DNA of 23,914 nt from Candidatus Iainarchaeum sp. (GTDB lineage Archaea; Iainarchaeota; Iainarchaeia; Iainarchaeales; GCA-2688035), in contig JAQTPU010000002.1 in NCBI GenBank assembly GCA_028712575.1, positions 1 to 23,914 on the forward strand, in the 5' to 3' direction. Positions 14,701 to 22,115 of the stretch are shown here, piece after piece (position 1 is the first letter of the stretch; each line of letters begins with the position of its first letter). A program made the position numbers and the translations under genes. Under the pieces are notes generated by a model. It saw only the letters and a list, made by a program, of their open reading frames with translations. It was not told the DNA's origin and searched no databases.

Positions 14701-15114
14701 AGTGCTGATTTTTATTTCAGGCACTCCATCCAATGGCGCGACAACAACTCCTTCAGTAAGCAGCACTAGCCCTGTCTTGATTGCCTGTTCAAGCCTTTTT
14801 TCAGGGCTTTCTATTTTGCACCATTTCTGCTCGATTATTTCCCTAAAAATCTGGAAAATTGTCCTAATCCTGTCGCCATTGTGCTCTGCAAGGCAGTCCC
14901 TGTAACGCTGTGCGATTCCCATAGGGCCTATCAGTGTTTCTGTCCTGTCTGCAAGGTCTGCCACCGGAACAGTCTCGACTTCTGTTGAAACATCAAAGCC
15001 TTTTTCCTTTGCCTTGGAAGCGAGGTCAAACTGCTTCATTGACTTTTCAACCAGGCCTTCATAATATTTTCTTATATGCGGTTCTGCTTCAAAATCAAGC
15101 TTTATACGCGGCAT
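11692..15114 (-). CDS. polC: DNA polymerase D large (catalytic) subunit DP2
   Basis: This 1140-residue protein is the polymerase subunit of archaeal replicative PolD, which works with DP1 and PCNA. The N-terminus MPRIKLDFEAEPHIRKYYEG is typical. The two-barrel catalytic core carries the metal-binding motif NIDGDQDS near 891-898 with downstream MDGLLNFSHSYLPDSRGGRM. Zinc-binding Cys clusters are seen at about 649-692 (CPKC, CPEC, CPKC, CPSC) and about 1058-1077 (CTNC, CNQC). The C-terminus QKRLLEFA fits a PIP box for PCNA. No intein is present and the length is normal. ATG 15114 is chosen over ATG 15135 because GGTGA precedes it at the right spacing. It is the last gene of the UPF0147-DP1-unknown-DP2 operon. 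Confidence 0.96.
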   Translation of the reverse strand: MPRIKLDFEAEPHIRKYYEGLVEKSMKQFDLASKAKEKGFDVSTEVETVPVADLADRTETLIGPMGIAQRYRDCLAEHNGDRIRTIFQIFREIIEQKWCKIESPEKRLEQAIKTGLVLLTEGVVVAPLDGVPEIKISTNLDGSKFVDIYYAGPIRAAGGTATVFPLILGDYGRILLGLDRYKPTQDEIERYVEECNIYNEIMSRQYKLKEEEVRKIIQGCTVCINGEPTEEREVALHRNLQRIPNNRVRGGMCLVISEGIALKARKILQFAKILNLDWSWLEGIIKVEKSDSGKIQLAPLEKFLEGMAAGRPVFSYPSRIGGFRLRYGRARNTGIMGKGVHPATMHLLDEFIAVGTQLKIERPGKAAGICPVDGIEGPIVKLLSGEVLQINSLEEAKQVKNKLDKILFLGDILVSVGDFRHSAHPLVPAGYCEEWFARELEKSLEAFPEEKGQQLKEAIENPKAIGIEKAIELAEKFSLPLAPNALFYYAALQKQELVELIKFLKTGKPFEDGRELENSAEKKALLEKIGCPHKIIGNKIVIAKNNWLALQKTLALDSRKDFEKIISEKQGTIEALNELSGLAIRDKCGTFIGTRMGRPEQSKPRKMIGNPHVLFPIGANGGNTRSINKAIEANKNNPGKIDVQIALFKCPKCRKILESRFCPECRERGVKTKVCPKCSREFKEDKCPSCKGELVSFSTRTINLEELAMHAAKNLGMKMPELVKGVKGIINKNKIPEPLEKGFLRAKYDLHIFRDATIRYEAINAPITHFKPKEICITAEKAKELGYETDIEGKQIENDSQIIELMPQDIIIPESCGEFFLKITRFVDDLLVRFYKAEPCFKYENREQLIGELVLALAPHTSAAIVGRIIGYTKARACFGHPYFHQTKRRNIDGDQDSIMLLMDGLLNFSHSYLPDSRGGRMDAPLVFTIALKPTEIDDEVYNMETCWQYPLELYENGLKIMPPDIKGLERVENRLGKKSQYSGLGYTHKTNEFDAGPKTSKYILLGSMEEKIKSQARLQNKIAAVDGKDALERVMVSHFVPDIIGNTRAFSKQTFRCTNCNARYRRIPLTGQCNQCDRGNIILTIAQGSVRKYLEIAKEIAVTYELGNYLKQRLDLATKEIDSVFKSDKQEQKRLLEFA

Positions 15115-15118
15115 TTTT

Positions 15119-15123
15119 TCACC
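15119..15123 (-). promoter_or_regulatory. Shine-Dalgarno site of polC
   Basis: GGTGA on the minus strand, four bases before ATG 15114. It settles the start at MPRIKLDF rather than seven codons upstream, where the ATG would overlap the previous gene. Confidence 0.8.
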
Positions 15124-15128
15124 AGTTT

Positions 15129-15758
15129 TTAGCATGATAATTGTATTGAATATCCATGGTCCACAATTGCAATCAGGGGTTTTTTTGTTTTTGGGTCAAA
15201 GTCCAATACGAGAATATTGCTTTCTGACGGATCAAAGCCAATTTTTGGCAAAATTTTTTCATCAATTTCCAGCAGCGCCCTTCTGACAGCACTTTGCATG
15301 TCCTGGAGTCTCGCACGTTTTTTTTGCATTCTCTCCAGGAATTTTCTTCCAAAATGCGAATTAGACAAAGTTCCAAACACGGTTTCTGCGTTCGCGTCTA
15401 AAATCCGCGCTACGCTCGGCGCCCTGTAAACTCTTTCAAGAGTCCTCAAGTTTTTTCTGTCGACTGCAAGAATCTGTGTCGGCTGGAATTCAAATGTTTC
15501 AAATTTTGTCTGCGTTCCAATCTTGTTGGTTCGCGCAAATTTTTGTATGTGCCTCAGCATGTCTTTTCTTGTTCTAAAATTTCTCACTGTTCCCATCATG
15601 CTCGGGCTTGCATAAACCGGTTTTCTTGAGCCGGTTCCCATTGTTCTGTCAAGCACGCGTTTAGTGCTTTCTTTTATCCTGCCTGCATCGTATTCCCGCC
15701 AGAATAATTTCTGCCTTTCAGGGCTTAATTTTTTTTCCGGAGGCCTTCTCAACGGCAT
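15129..15758 (-). CDS. Unknown protein between DP1 and DP2, with a kinase-like catalytic-loop motif
   Basis: This 209-residue protein is not a family I recognise with confidence. The N-terminal half is basic (MPLRRPPEKKLSPERQKLFW) with GTGSRKPVY near residue 42. The C-terminal part reads FDPSESNILVLDFDP followed by IAIVDHG. This resembles the catalytic loop of RIO/ABC1-type kinases (D-x-S-E-x-N-I-L) plus a DFG-like Asp, so catalytic Asp, metal-binding Asn and second Asp are all present in order. A full ATP-binding N-lobe is not evident. Its ATG overlaps the DP1 stop (TAATG) with AGGGAG just upstream, and DP2 begins 15 bases after its stop, so all three are coupled. A role in PolD assembly or regulation is inferred from context only. 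Confidence 0.75.
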   Translation of the reverse strand: MPLRRPPEKKLSPERQKLFWREYDAGRIKESTKRVLDRTMGTGSRKPVYASPSMMGTVRNFRTRKDMLRHIQKFARTNKIGTQTKFETFEFQPTQILAVDRKNLRTLERVYRAPSVARILDANAETVFGTLSNSHFGRKFLERMQKKRARLQDMQSAVRRALLEIDEKILPKIGFDPSESNILVLDFDPKTKKPLIAIVDHGYSIQLSC

Positions 15759-17269
15759 TATTCTCCCTCTGTTTTTATGAATTTTGTTTCGATTATTTTT
15801 CCAGTGTTCAATTCTACAATGGGCACTATTCCGGGTGTTGGCGTGTGCCCGAGCTTTACCTGGTATGCTGTTTGTGCCTGCCAGGTCCCTGAATTGATAA
15901 CCCTTGCCCCCCTGTATTCCGCATAATTATTATGGTGCATGTCACCAATATAAACAAGGTCCGGCTCTTCCTTGATTACCATAAAATCTTTTTTTTCCGG
16001 AACATACGGATGGCTCATTCCATAGCTCGGCATCAAGTCCCTTTTTTTCAGCAGTTCAACCATTGCCTCTGACGGGCGGCTTGAATCAAGAGTAGAAGCA
16101 TGCCCAATCAGGTCGTGCAGGCAGTCCCCATGGTAGATGAGTGTCTTGAATCCTTCTATTTCCAGCCAGGTCGGGCTGCCTAAAAAATGGATGTTGCTGT
16201 ATGTTTCAAGTTCTTTTGTGAATTCTTTCGGAACAGCGGGTTTTGGGTCTGCCCATCTCACCGCATCATGCTGCCCCGGAATAATGAATACTTCAATGTA
16301 TTCCGGAATTTCTTTCATCAGATGGCAGAATCCTTCGTACTGCTTTCCAATGTCCTTTATGTTCAAATCATTGAATTGCGTTGGATAAATTCCCAGTCCA
16401 TCAACATTGTCCCCGCTTATAACAAGGTATTTTATTTTGCTTACTTTTTCCCGTTCCTTTTCAGAATCAATCCTTCCGTTTATCCATTCAAGGAATTCGT
16501 AAAATTTTTTTTCAAGGAACAATTTGCTTCCCACATGGAGGTCTGAAGTGGATGCGATTGACACTTCTTCAGGAATTGTTTTCACTTTTCTTAGGGGAAG
16601 GTCTGGCATCAGGATTTCTTTTATGATAATCATTTCTTCGCCGAACTTCACCCCTTTCACGCCGATTACATTGTCAGGCAGGACTAATTCCCCGATTTTC
16701 AGGAGGTTTTGCTCTGTTTTCATTATCATTGCAATGCAGCTTGCCTCCTTGTCCTCAAGCTGGAAAGCAAGATGCCCGTTTTTTGTAACCCATTTCTTGA
16801 AAACCATTCCGATTACATCAACCTGGCTGTTTTTAGGGACTGCCCGCAGTTTGCTTATCTGCTTCGGCTGGAGAGTGTGCCGTTTCTTGAGCATTTCAGA
16901 AAGAAGGTCGAATTTTTTCTGGAAAAGCGCCAAAAAGTTTTTTACTGTCCCTTCAGAATTGCTCTGCCCTGTAACATCGTATTCGGACAAGAAGCGGACT
17001 TTTTTCTGCATGCCCCGAGCGTCTGCCCTGAAAACTTTTGTTTCAACAACTGTTTTTTGCTCAAAAAGAGGCGCTTTCTGCGCATTTATTTTTGCTTCGA
17101 TGTCCTTTGATTCAAGCACAAAAGCATTGGGGTTTTCAATGCGCCATTCTTCGATAATTTTCCTAAAATCCGCCCCTTCAAGTATTTCAATTGCCCTTTT
17201 GTCAAGTACAATGTTTTTTTCAGAGGCAAACCCTACAATTTCCTTCTGCCTTGTTTCCAGCAATTCCAC
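15758..17269 (-). CDS. polB: DNA polymerase D small subunit DP1 (3'-5' exonuclease)
   Basis: This 503-residue protein is the proofreading subunit of PolD. An OB-fold lies at about 140-235. The calcineurin-like phosphoesterase domain follows, with all metal-binding motifs: SDLHVGS (242-248), SGDNVDG (285-291), PGQHDAVR (331-338), YHGDCLHD (379-386) and GDMHHNN (442-448). PGQHD has Gln where most phosphoesterases have Asn (GNHD), while the His-Asp pair is kept. The disordered N-terminal part is shorter than in Thermococcales. The start is GTG 17269, preceded by GGGGA. It lies 13 bases after the UPF0147 stop and one base overlaps the next gene, so it sits in the middle of the polymerase operon. 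Confidence 0.95.
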   Translation of the reverse strand: MELLETRQKEIVGFASEKNIVLDKRAIEILEGADFRKIIEEWRIENPNAFVLESKDIEAKINAQKAPLFEQKTVVETKVFRADARGMQKKVRFLSEYDVTGQSNSEGTVKNFLALFQKKFDLLSEMLKKRHTLQPKQISKLRAVPKNSQVDVIGMVFKKWVTKNGHLAFQLEDKEASCIAMIMKTEQNLLKIGELVLPDNVIGVKGVKFGEEMIIIKEILMPDLPLRKVKTIPEEVSIASTSDLHVGSKLFLEKKFYEFLEWINGRIDSEKEREKVSKIKYLVISGDNVDGLGIYPTQFNDLNIKDIGKQYEGFCHLMKEIPEYIEVFIIPGQHDAVRWADPKPAVPKEFTKELETYSNIHFLGSPTWLEIEGFKTLIYHGDCLHDLIGHASTLDSSRPSEAMVELLKKRDLMPSYGMSHPYVPEKKDFMVIKEEPDLVYIGDMHHNNYAEYRGARVINSGTWQAQTAYQVKLGHTPTPGIVPIVELNTGKIIETKFIKTEGE

Positions 17270-17282
17270 AAAATCCCCGAGG

Positions 17283-17552
17283 TCATTTTACCTTTTCTTT
17301 TAAGGCCTCGAGTTTGGATATTATCTGCCAGATGTCTGTCCTTGTATGAGAGGGCATGTTGATGTCGTTGCTTATGTCATCAAGCAGGTAAATCGCGTTT
17401 CCCAGGTTTGCCGCATCAAGGGTTTTTGCCTGTAATTTTTGCGCCGCATCCTCTACAATTGTCCTTATGTTGCGTGGAACGCTCCTGTCATTAATAAGTT
17501 CCTGCATCAAAGCAACTGTTTCCTTTACGTCTTTCCTTGTTTCCTCTGTCAT
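17283..17552 (-). CDS. UPF0147 family protein
   Basis: This 89-residue all-helical protein belongs to UPF0147, a conserved archaeal family of unknown role. The family signature is clear: DRSVPRNIRTIVEDAAQKL in the middle and YLLDDISNDINMPSHTRTDI near the end, closing with IISKLEALKEKVK. ATG 17552 is taken as the start because MTEETRKD fits the family length; a GTG three codons upstream (17561) is possible. It opens the polymerase D operon, and the DP1 GTG lies 13 bases after its stop. The 114 bases upstream hold an AT-rich ttaatttaattttt box (minus strand) that is probably the operon promoter. Confidence 0.9.
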   Translation of the reverse strand: MTEETRKDVKETVALMQELINDRSVPRNIRTIVEDAAQKLQAKTLDAANLGNAIYLLDDISNDINMPSHTRTDIWQIISKLEALKEKVK

Positions 17553-17666
17553 AAAGCTCACGCTTTTCTTTCCAATTCAAGTAGTGCGCTTGCGAAAAAT
17601 TAAATTAATATCCGCGAGGCCTAGAGGAAATTAGACAGCAAAAAGATTATAAATGAAAACCAGTGC

Positions 17667-18668
17667 TTATTTTTTCTTGGGAAAAATTTTTTCGCTGATT
17701 TTTTCCTTTAATGCGGAAACAAGCGTTTCCCCCTCAATTACTGTTTCGTCGGCGATTTTAATTGCCTCTTCCCTTGCTTCCTCGATCTGCGCAGTGGAGG
17801 CAATGTCGGATTTGTTCAAAGCCGCAATTATGTATACTTCGAATTGTTTTTTTATTTCTGCAAGGAGATGCATCTGTTCTTTTATTTTGTAGCCGCAGTT
17901 TTCAGTAGGGTCGATTACAAAAACAATTATTTTTGCAAGGTGCTTGATTGCGGTTATTGCCTTTCTTTCAATCGGGTTTCTTTCGGATAAGGGGCGGTCC
18001 AAAAGGCCCGGTGTGTCTATTACCTGTATGTCCTGGTATTTTGCCTCAAAATAACCTATCTGCAGCTTTTGCGTTGTAAATGGGTAGGAAGCGATTTTTG
18101 CCTTTGAGCCCGTTAACCTCTGGAGCATTGTTGTTTTTCCCGTATTTGGAAATCCCGCAAGGATTACTGTCGGATTTTCGGAGTTTATGCTCGGGAGCTC
18201 GTTCATTCTTTTTGCTGTTTCATTGTACTGTTCAATGCTTTTTTCAAGCCTTTTTATTGCGCTTGAAATTCTCCCGAAAAAGGCCCTTTTTATTTCCCTT
18301 ATGTTCCTTTCGTGCCTGCCGAACATCCTAAGCCTTTTCACTTCATGCTTTGAAATTTTTTTTATTATCTTCGAGGTAACGCTGAACTGCGCAAGCGCCT
18401 TTTTTGTTTTCTCGACTTCAATTGTCGCTTCCAGAAGCTCTTTATTGAAAAGCGGCAGGTTATCCACTGAAGGGAAATCCTTCACTGCCTTTTCAAGCCG
18501 TTCGCATAAAAGCTCCGAGGCATTTTCAATCTGGCTTATCCTTCTCTCGCGCTCAAGCCTTGCCTTTCCCCTGTCATTGCGCACTTTGACTTCAGGCGCC
18601 TCTTTCCTTGCCTTTGCAAATGCAATGTCCAATAGTTCCTGGGGTTTCGGCAAAAAATTGAGTCTCAT
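17667..18668 (-). CDS. NOG1-like GTPase
   Basis: This 333-residue GTPase matches the archaeal NOG1 group (OBG-HflX-like superfamily), linked to large ribosomal subunit assembly. A long basic helical N-terminal domain (1-160) precedes the G domain: G1 GFPNTGKT (172-179), G2 in YPFTTQ (195-200), G3 DTPG (218-221) and G4 NKSD (285-288). The stretch IDPTENCGYKIKEQ is characteristic of NOG1. Eukaryotic NOG1 has a long C-terminal extension that is missing here, as in archaea generally. ATG 18668 is preceded by AAAGGCG nine bases away. The gene is on the same strand as the polymerase operon but separated from it by 114 bases. Confidence 0.93.
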   Translation of the reverse strand: MRLNFLPKPQELLDIAFAKARKEAPEVKVRNDRGKARLERERRISQIENASELLCERLEKAVKDFPSVDNLPLFNKELLEATIEVEKTKKALAQFSVTSKIIKKISKHEVKRLRMFGRHERNIREIKRAFFGRISSAIKRLEKSIEQYNETAKRMNELPSINSENPTVILAGFPNTGKTTMLQRLTGSKAKIASYPFTTQKLQIGYFEAKYQDIQVIDTPGLLDRPLSERNPIERKAITAIKHLAKIIVFVIDPTENCGYKIKEQMHLLAEIKKQFEVYIIAALNKSDIASTAQIEEAREEAIKIADETVIEGETLVSALKEKISEKIFPKKK

Positions 18669-18756
18669 GGCATTTCGCCTTTTTTTGATTAGCTTTTTAA
18701 CCTTTTACTTTCCTATTTTGTCTGGTTGAAGCTTTAAAATTTTTAATTCAATCTTT

Positions 18757-18766
18757 TTTTAAATGC
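18757..18766 (+). promoter_or_regulatory. TATA-like box for secF-secD
   Basis: The AT-rich ttttaaatgc is centred about 25 bases before TTG 18786. This fits a leaderless transcript beginning with a TTG codon, although an AAGGGG stretch at 18772-18777 could serve as a ribosome site. Confidence 0.45.
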
Positions 18767-18785
18767 ATAAAAAGGGGTTTTTTGT

Positions 18786-19874
18786 TTGCTTGAGAATTTT
18801 TATGCCGGCAAATACAAAATTTTTCTTGGAATTGCGGTTGCCCTGCTTGTTGTAATGGGAATTTTCGCTTTTGTCTGGCCCGGAGTCACAAAAGGGATAG
18901 ACCTTTCGGGCGGAACACTGCTTCTTGCAAGGACAGACAAGCCTGTTGATGCGGCAAAGCTTTCAGAGGCAATTTCCGCGCAGTTAGACCTTGTTGACCT
19001 TAGCATTTCAAGCATTACTTCCCCCACAGGATATGGCGTTACAATAAAATATGCGAACAGCAAGTCTATTGCAGAGGCCGAGCTTGAAATCGATTCCGCA
19101 AAAGCGCTTCTTGAAAAAGACCCGAATTCAGCAGAGGCAAAAACACATGCTGACAATGCAGTCAATATTCTTTCAAAATACCTTGTTCAGAAGCCTGTTT
19201 CGAAAACACCAGGGGAGGCTGTTACAAATGCAGACCTTGCGCTTGCAGAGGCAAAAACAAGCGTAAACAACAGGATTCAGGAAATAATGCTTCGGGCTTT
19301 CGGCTTGAGTTCTGACACTGCTTTCCAGATAAAGGAGGTTTCCCCGACTCTCGGAGCGAGCTTCTGGCAGACAGCAGTCAATGTGATAATAATTGTCATG
19401 GTTCTTGTCATCGCCGTGGTATTTTTCTTTTTCAGGGAAATAATCCCAAGCCTTGTTGTTTTTTCCTGCGGAATTTTCGATGTTGTTTTTTCCCTGGGCG
19501 CAATGGCCTTTTTCGGGATTCCCTTGAGCCTTAACACAATTCCCGCGCTTCTTATGCTGATGGGTTACAGCATTGACACAGATGTAATGGTTGCCTCGCG
19601 CGTCCTTACAAGGAAGGAAGGGACGCCTGAAAAAAGAGCCTCTTCCAGCATGCTGACCGGCTTTACAATGACAGGCACTACAATTGCTGCCGTCACTGTA
19701 ATGGTCATAGTTTCTTATGTTTACCAGGTTGAAACAATTTTTGACATTGGCAGTGTCCTACTCCTTGGCCTTATAGGGGATTTGATTGGAACCTGGCTCT
19801 TGAGCGCTTCAATGCTTTTGTGGTATTCCGACTGGAAACAGAAAAAAATCGACAAAAAATTCAAGGGAAAATGA
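18786..19874 (+). CDS. secF: Preprotein translocase accessory subunit SecF
   Basis: SecF pairs with SecD beside SecYE and uses the ion gradient to aid protein export. This 362-residue protein has TM1 at 12-31, then KGIDLSGGTLLL (36-47), and five membrane helices in the C-terminal half. The diagnostic GYSIDTDVMVASRVL (260-274) is the archaeal version of the SecF motif. The extracytoplasmic domain is longer than usual: residues about 92-165 form an Ala/Glu-rich helical insertion (SIAEAELEIDSAKALLE, NADLALAEAKTSVNN). The start is TTG 18786 with no nearby ATG in frame. It overlaps or abuts secD, which follows in the same operon. Confidence 0.93.
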   Translation: MLENFYAGKYKIFLGIAVALLVVMGIFAFVWPGVTKGIDLSGGTLLLARTDKPVDAAKLSEAISAQLDLVDLSISSITSPTGYGVTIKYANSKSIAEAELEIDSAKALLEKDPNSAEAKTHADNAVNILSKYLVQKPVSKTPGEAVTNADLALAEAKTSVNNRIQEIMLRAFGLSSDTAFQIKEVSPTLGASFWQTAVNVIIIVMVLVIAVVFFFFREIIPSLVVFSCGIFDVVFSLGAMAFFGIPLSLNTIPALLMLMGYSIDTDVMVASRVLTRKEGTPEKRASSSMLTGFTMTGTTIAAVTVMVIVSYVYQVETIFDIGSVLLLGLIGDLIGTWLLSASMLLWYSDWKQKKIDKKFKGK

Positions 19875-19891
19875 TTTTTGAGGGCCTGATT

Positions 19892-21538
19892 ATGGATATA
19901 CTGAAAAACTGGCGTTTCTGGCTGCTTGCTTTTTTCATAATTGCAAGTGTCGTAATTTTCGCATTCAGGGGAATTGATTTCGGCATAGATTTCAAGGGCG
20001 GGACGCTTTTTACAATTGAATTTTCAAAAAAAATCACTGACCCCGAGCAGAAGGTAAGGATTGCAAACACTGTTTCACAAAGGCTTGACTGGACAGGCCT
20101 GCGCGATACCACTGTCACGTTTTTCGGCGATGAATTCGTGCTTGCACAGCTTGCCGAAACAAGCCCCGAAACAGTCGCAAGAATAGAATCCCTGCTCCTT
20201 AAACAGGGAAATTTTGAGGCCACAATTGACGGCAATGTAATTTTTACGGGTTCTGACATTGTTGCAATAAACAGGGAGTCCACAAACGGCTATGGCTTCA
20301 GGAATGAAGGGGACTTTGTAAGATGGTACCTGCCTTTCACGCTGAAAGCAGGCCCCGGCAGTGCCTCGGAAAGATTCAGGGATTTGACATTCCACAGGTG
20401 CACTCTCACATCCTTTGACCAGGCATCGGGAAAGAAGTATGAATGCGACATGACTTATTTCTTTATTGACAGGCCTGTTGAAAGTGTTGCAGTCATTCCT
20501 ATCGGCCTTTATGATTCCGACAAGAGCCTGCTTCTCACGGGAAACCAGCAGCAGGATATCCAGAGCGGGCTGAAAATTGACGAAATAATCCTCAACAGCC
20601 AGGTTCCTTTCATAAAAGTGGAGAATGGCGTTCTTTCAGAAGAACAGGCGGCTTCCCTGGCAGAGCTGCAGAAAACAAAGCCGACAGCGCTTGTTCCAGC
20701 TGATTTGAATGCTTCTGTTCTGAACGAGCTTGCCAAGCTTGGATTTGAAATAAAAACAGTGAATGAAACAAGCGGCGTCCCCTGGGCCTGGAGTGCATTG
20801 GGAGTGAAAACAGCCATACAGTTGAGTTCCGATGTAGCGCACATGGATGTTGCAGTAAGGGAACTTGCCCAGCCTATTTCAAGCCTGCAGATTACTGGCG
20901 CTGCACAGGATTTCAAGACAGCACAGCAGAGGCTTTCAGACCTTGATGTCCTGCTTTCAAGCGGTTCCCTGCCTGTTGCAGTGAAAAGCATAAGCAAGGA
21001 ATCAATAAGCCCTGTCCTGGGTGAAAATTTCCTTACCGTAGTGTTCTGGATGGGAATTCTTGCAGTTCTTGTTGTTTCGCTTGTCGTATTCATACGCTAC
21101 AGGGCCCCCAGGATAACAGGCCTCCTGATTTTCTTTATTTTTTCAGAAACAATGATAACAATCGCGTTTTCCTCGCTGCTTAACAAGTTCGACCTGGGCG
21201 CTGTTGCCGGAATAATTGCCGCAGTCGGGACAGGAATAGACACTGAAATAATAATCACTGACGAGCTTTTGAGGGGGGAGGTAAGCGAGGAAGTCGCAAG
21301 CCTTTTGACAAGGGTAAAGCGCGCCCTGTTCATTGTTTTTGCGGCAGCCGCTGTTTCACTTGCCACTATGCTCCCGATTATTTTCTTTGGATTCGGCCTG
21401 GGAAAGCTTGTGGGGTTTGCAATCACGACATCAATGGGCGTCCTTATAGGCGTTTTGATTACAAGGCCTGCATTTGCCGAGCTTGCGAAAAGCGCTGTCG
21501 AGCACACAAGGCAGAAGCACAAGGCAGAAAAGCATTAA
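19892..21538 (+). CDS. secD: Preprotein translocase accessory subunit SecD
   Basis: This 548-residue partner of SecF has TM1 at 8-26, the motif GIDFGIDFKGGTLFTIEF (27-44), a large extracytoplasmic P1-type region, and five membrane helices from about 378. The archaeal SecD signature AAVGTGIDTEIIITDELL (443-460) distinguishes it from SecF. ATG 19892 is chosen because GAGGG lies about eight bases upstream and MDILKNWRFWLL is a typical beginning. ATG 19871, which overlaps the secF stop as ATGA, is a serious alternative and would add seven residues. Its TAA stop overlaps the stop of the convergent archaeosortase gene in the shared bases TTAA. Confidence 0.94.
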   Translation: MDILKNWRFWLLAFFIIASVVIFAFRGIDFGIDFKGGTLFTIEFSKKITDPEQKVRIANTVSQRLDWTGLRDTTVTFFGDEFVLAQLAETSPETVARIESLLLKQGNFEATIDGNVIFTGSDIVAINRESTNGYGFRNEGDFVRWYLPFTLKAGPGSASERFRDLTFHRCTLTSFDQASGKKYECDMTYFFIDRPVESVAVIPIGLYDSDKSLLLTGNQQQDIQSGLKIDEIILNSQVPFIKVENGVLSEEQAASLAELQKTKPTALVPADLNASVLNELAKLGFEIKTVNETSGVPWAWSALGVKTAIQLSSDVAHMDVAVRELAQPISSLQITGAAQDFKTAQQRLSDLDVLLSSGSLPVAVKSISKESISPVLGENFLTVVFWMGILAVLVVSLVVFIRYRAPRITGLLIFFIFSETMITIAFSSLLNKFDLGAVAGIIAAVGTGIDTEIIITDELLRGEVSEEVASLLTRVKRALFIVFAAAAVSLATMLPIIFFGFGLGKLVGFAITTSMGVLIGVLITRPAFAELAKSAVEHTRQKHKAEKH

Positions 21539-22029
21539 AGCAGTTCTGCAAAATTTTTTATTTTTGCTATTTTTTTTGCCGCAAAATACCATACCAAAAG
21601 GACAAGCAGGGCAGTGGTTATCCAGGTTATTTCGTGGAGCAGTTCAGCAAGCCCTGCCCCGTAATTTCTTGCTATTGCAAGAACAAGCCATATCCGCGGA
21701 AAGTTCAGGAGGAAAAGCACAAGCGCGCCTGAAATTGCCATTGCAAGCTTTTTTTTCAAGCCGGGCTTTTTAAGCGGGAAAATCACTGCTGCTAAAATTG
21801 CGCCTGAAACAAGGCCTGTGCAGCTGTTTGTCACTTCAAAGCCCCGCTCCCCGAAGAAAATCCTGTTTCCATCAACAGCCATTCCAAGGGCGTTCCCTTC
21901 CGTGCCTGCAATAAAATCCCTGACAGGCGCGAGCGGAAGCGCAAGAATCAGGAACTGCAGTGCAAAAAAAATAATGAAAAATTTTATTATGAAAAACAGC
22001 TCTCTTTTTCCCGAAAATTCCATGTTCAT
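21535..22029 (-). CDS. Archaeosortase/exosortase-like transpeptidase
   Basis: This 164-residue integral membrane protein has about five hydrophobic helices. It carries the catalytic triad pattern of the exosortase/archaeosortase family: Cys70 in VTNSCTGLVSG, Arg112 in LLNFPRIWLV and His132 in LLHEITWITT. Such enzymes cleave C-terminal tripartite sorting tags and attach proteins to the membrane lipid. The subfamily is not clear from sequence. ATG 22029 is supported by GTGAAAAA directly upstream; ATG 22023 is possible. It is convergent with secD and divergent from an exported lipoprotein-surface protein pair. A candidate target tail occurs in the Cys-rich protein at the left edge. Confidence 0.85.
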   Translation of the reverse strand: MNMEFSGKRELFFIIKFFIIFFALQFLILALPLAPVRDFIAGTEGNALGMAVDGNRIFFGERGFEVTNSCTGLVSGAILAAVIFPLKKPGLKKKLAMAISGALVLFLLNFPRIWLVLAIARNYGAGLAELLHEITWITTALLVLLVWYFAAKKIAKIKNFAELL

Positions 22030-22076
22030 TTTTTCACTTTTTTTTATTGCAAACCCAATTTAATTAATTGTGAAGC

Positions 22077-22084
22077 TTTATATA
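22077..22084 (+). promoter_or_regulatory. TATA-like box for the lipoprotein/surface protein pair
   Basis: tttatata, centred about 35 bases before ATG 22116, would give a leader of about 10 bases. The adjacent caatttaattaattg (22056-22070) is a near palindrome that could hold the divergent archaeosortase promoter. Confidence 0.5.
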
Positions 22085-22115
22085 TTAGTTTGTGCCTTTT
22101 TTTATTTTGGTTTGC

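Noticed and set aside
16524..17303. 259-codon plus-strand open frame
   Set aside because: It is antisense to DP1, which has all of its family motifs. The plus frame shows only Ser/Phe-rich shadow composition.
20509..21093. 194-codon minus-strand frame inside secD
   Set aside because: It overlaps the well-supported SecD coding region and shows no family pattern.
21535..21538. Overlapping stop codons of secD and the archaeosortase as a regulatory site
   Set aside because: The shared TTAA simply reflects tail-to-tail packing, which also occurs at 8833-8840.
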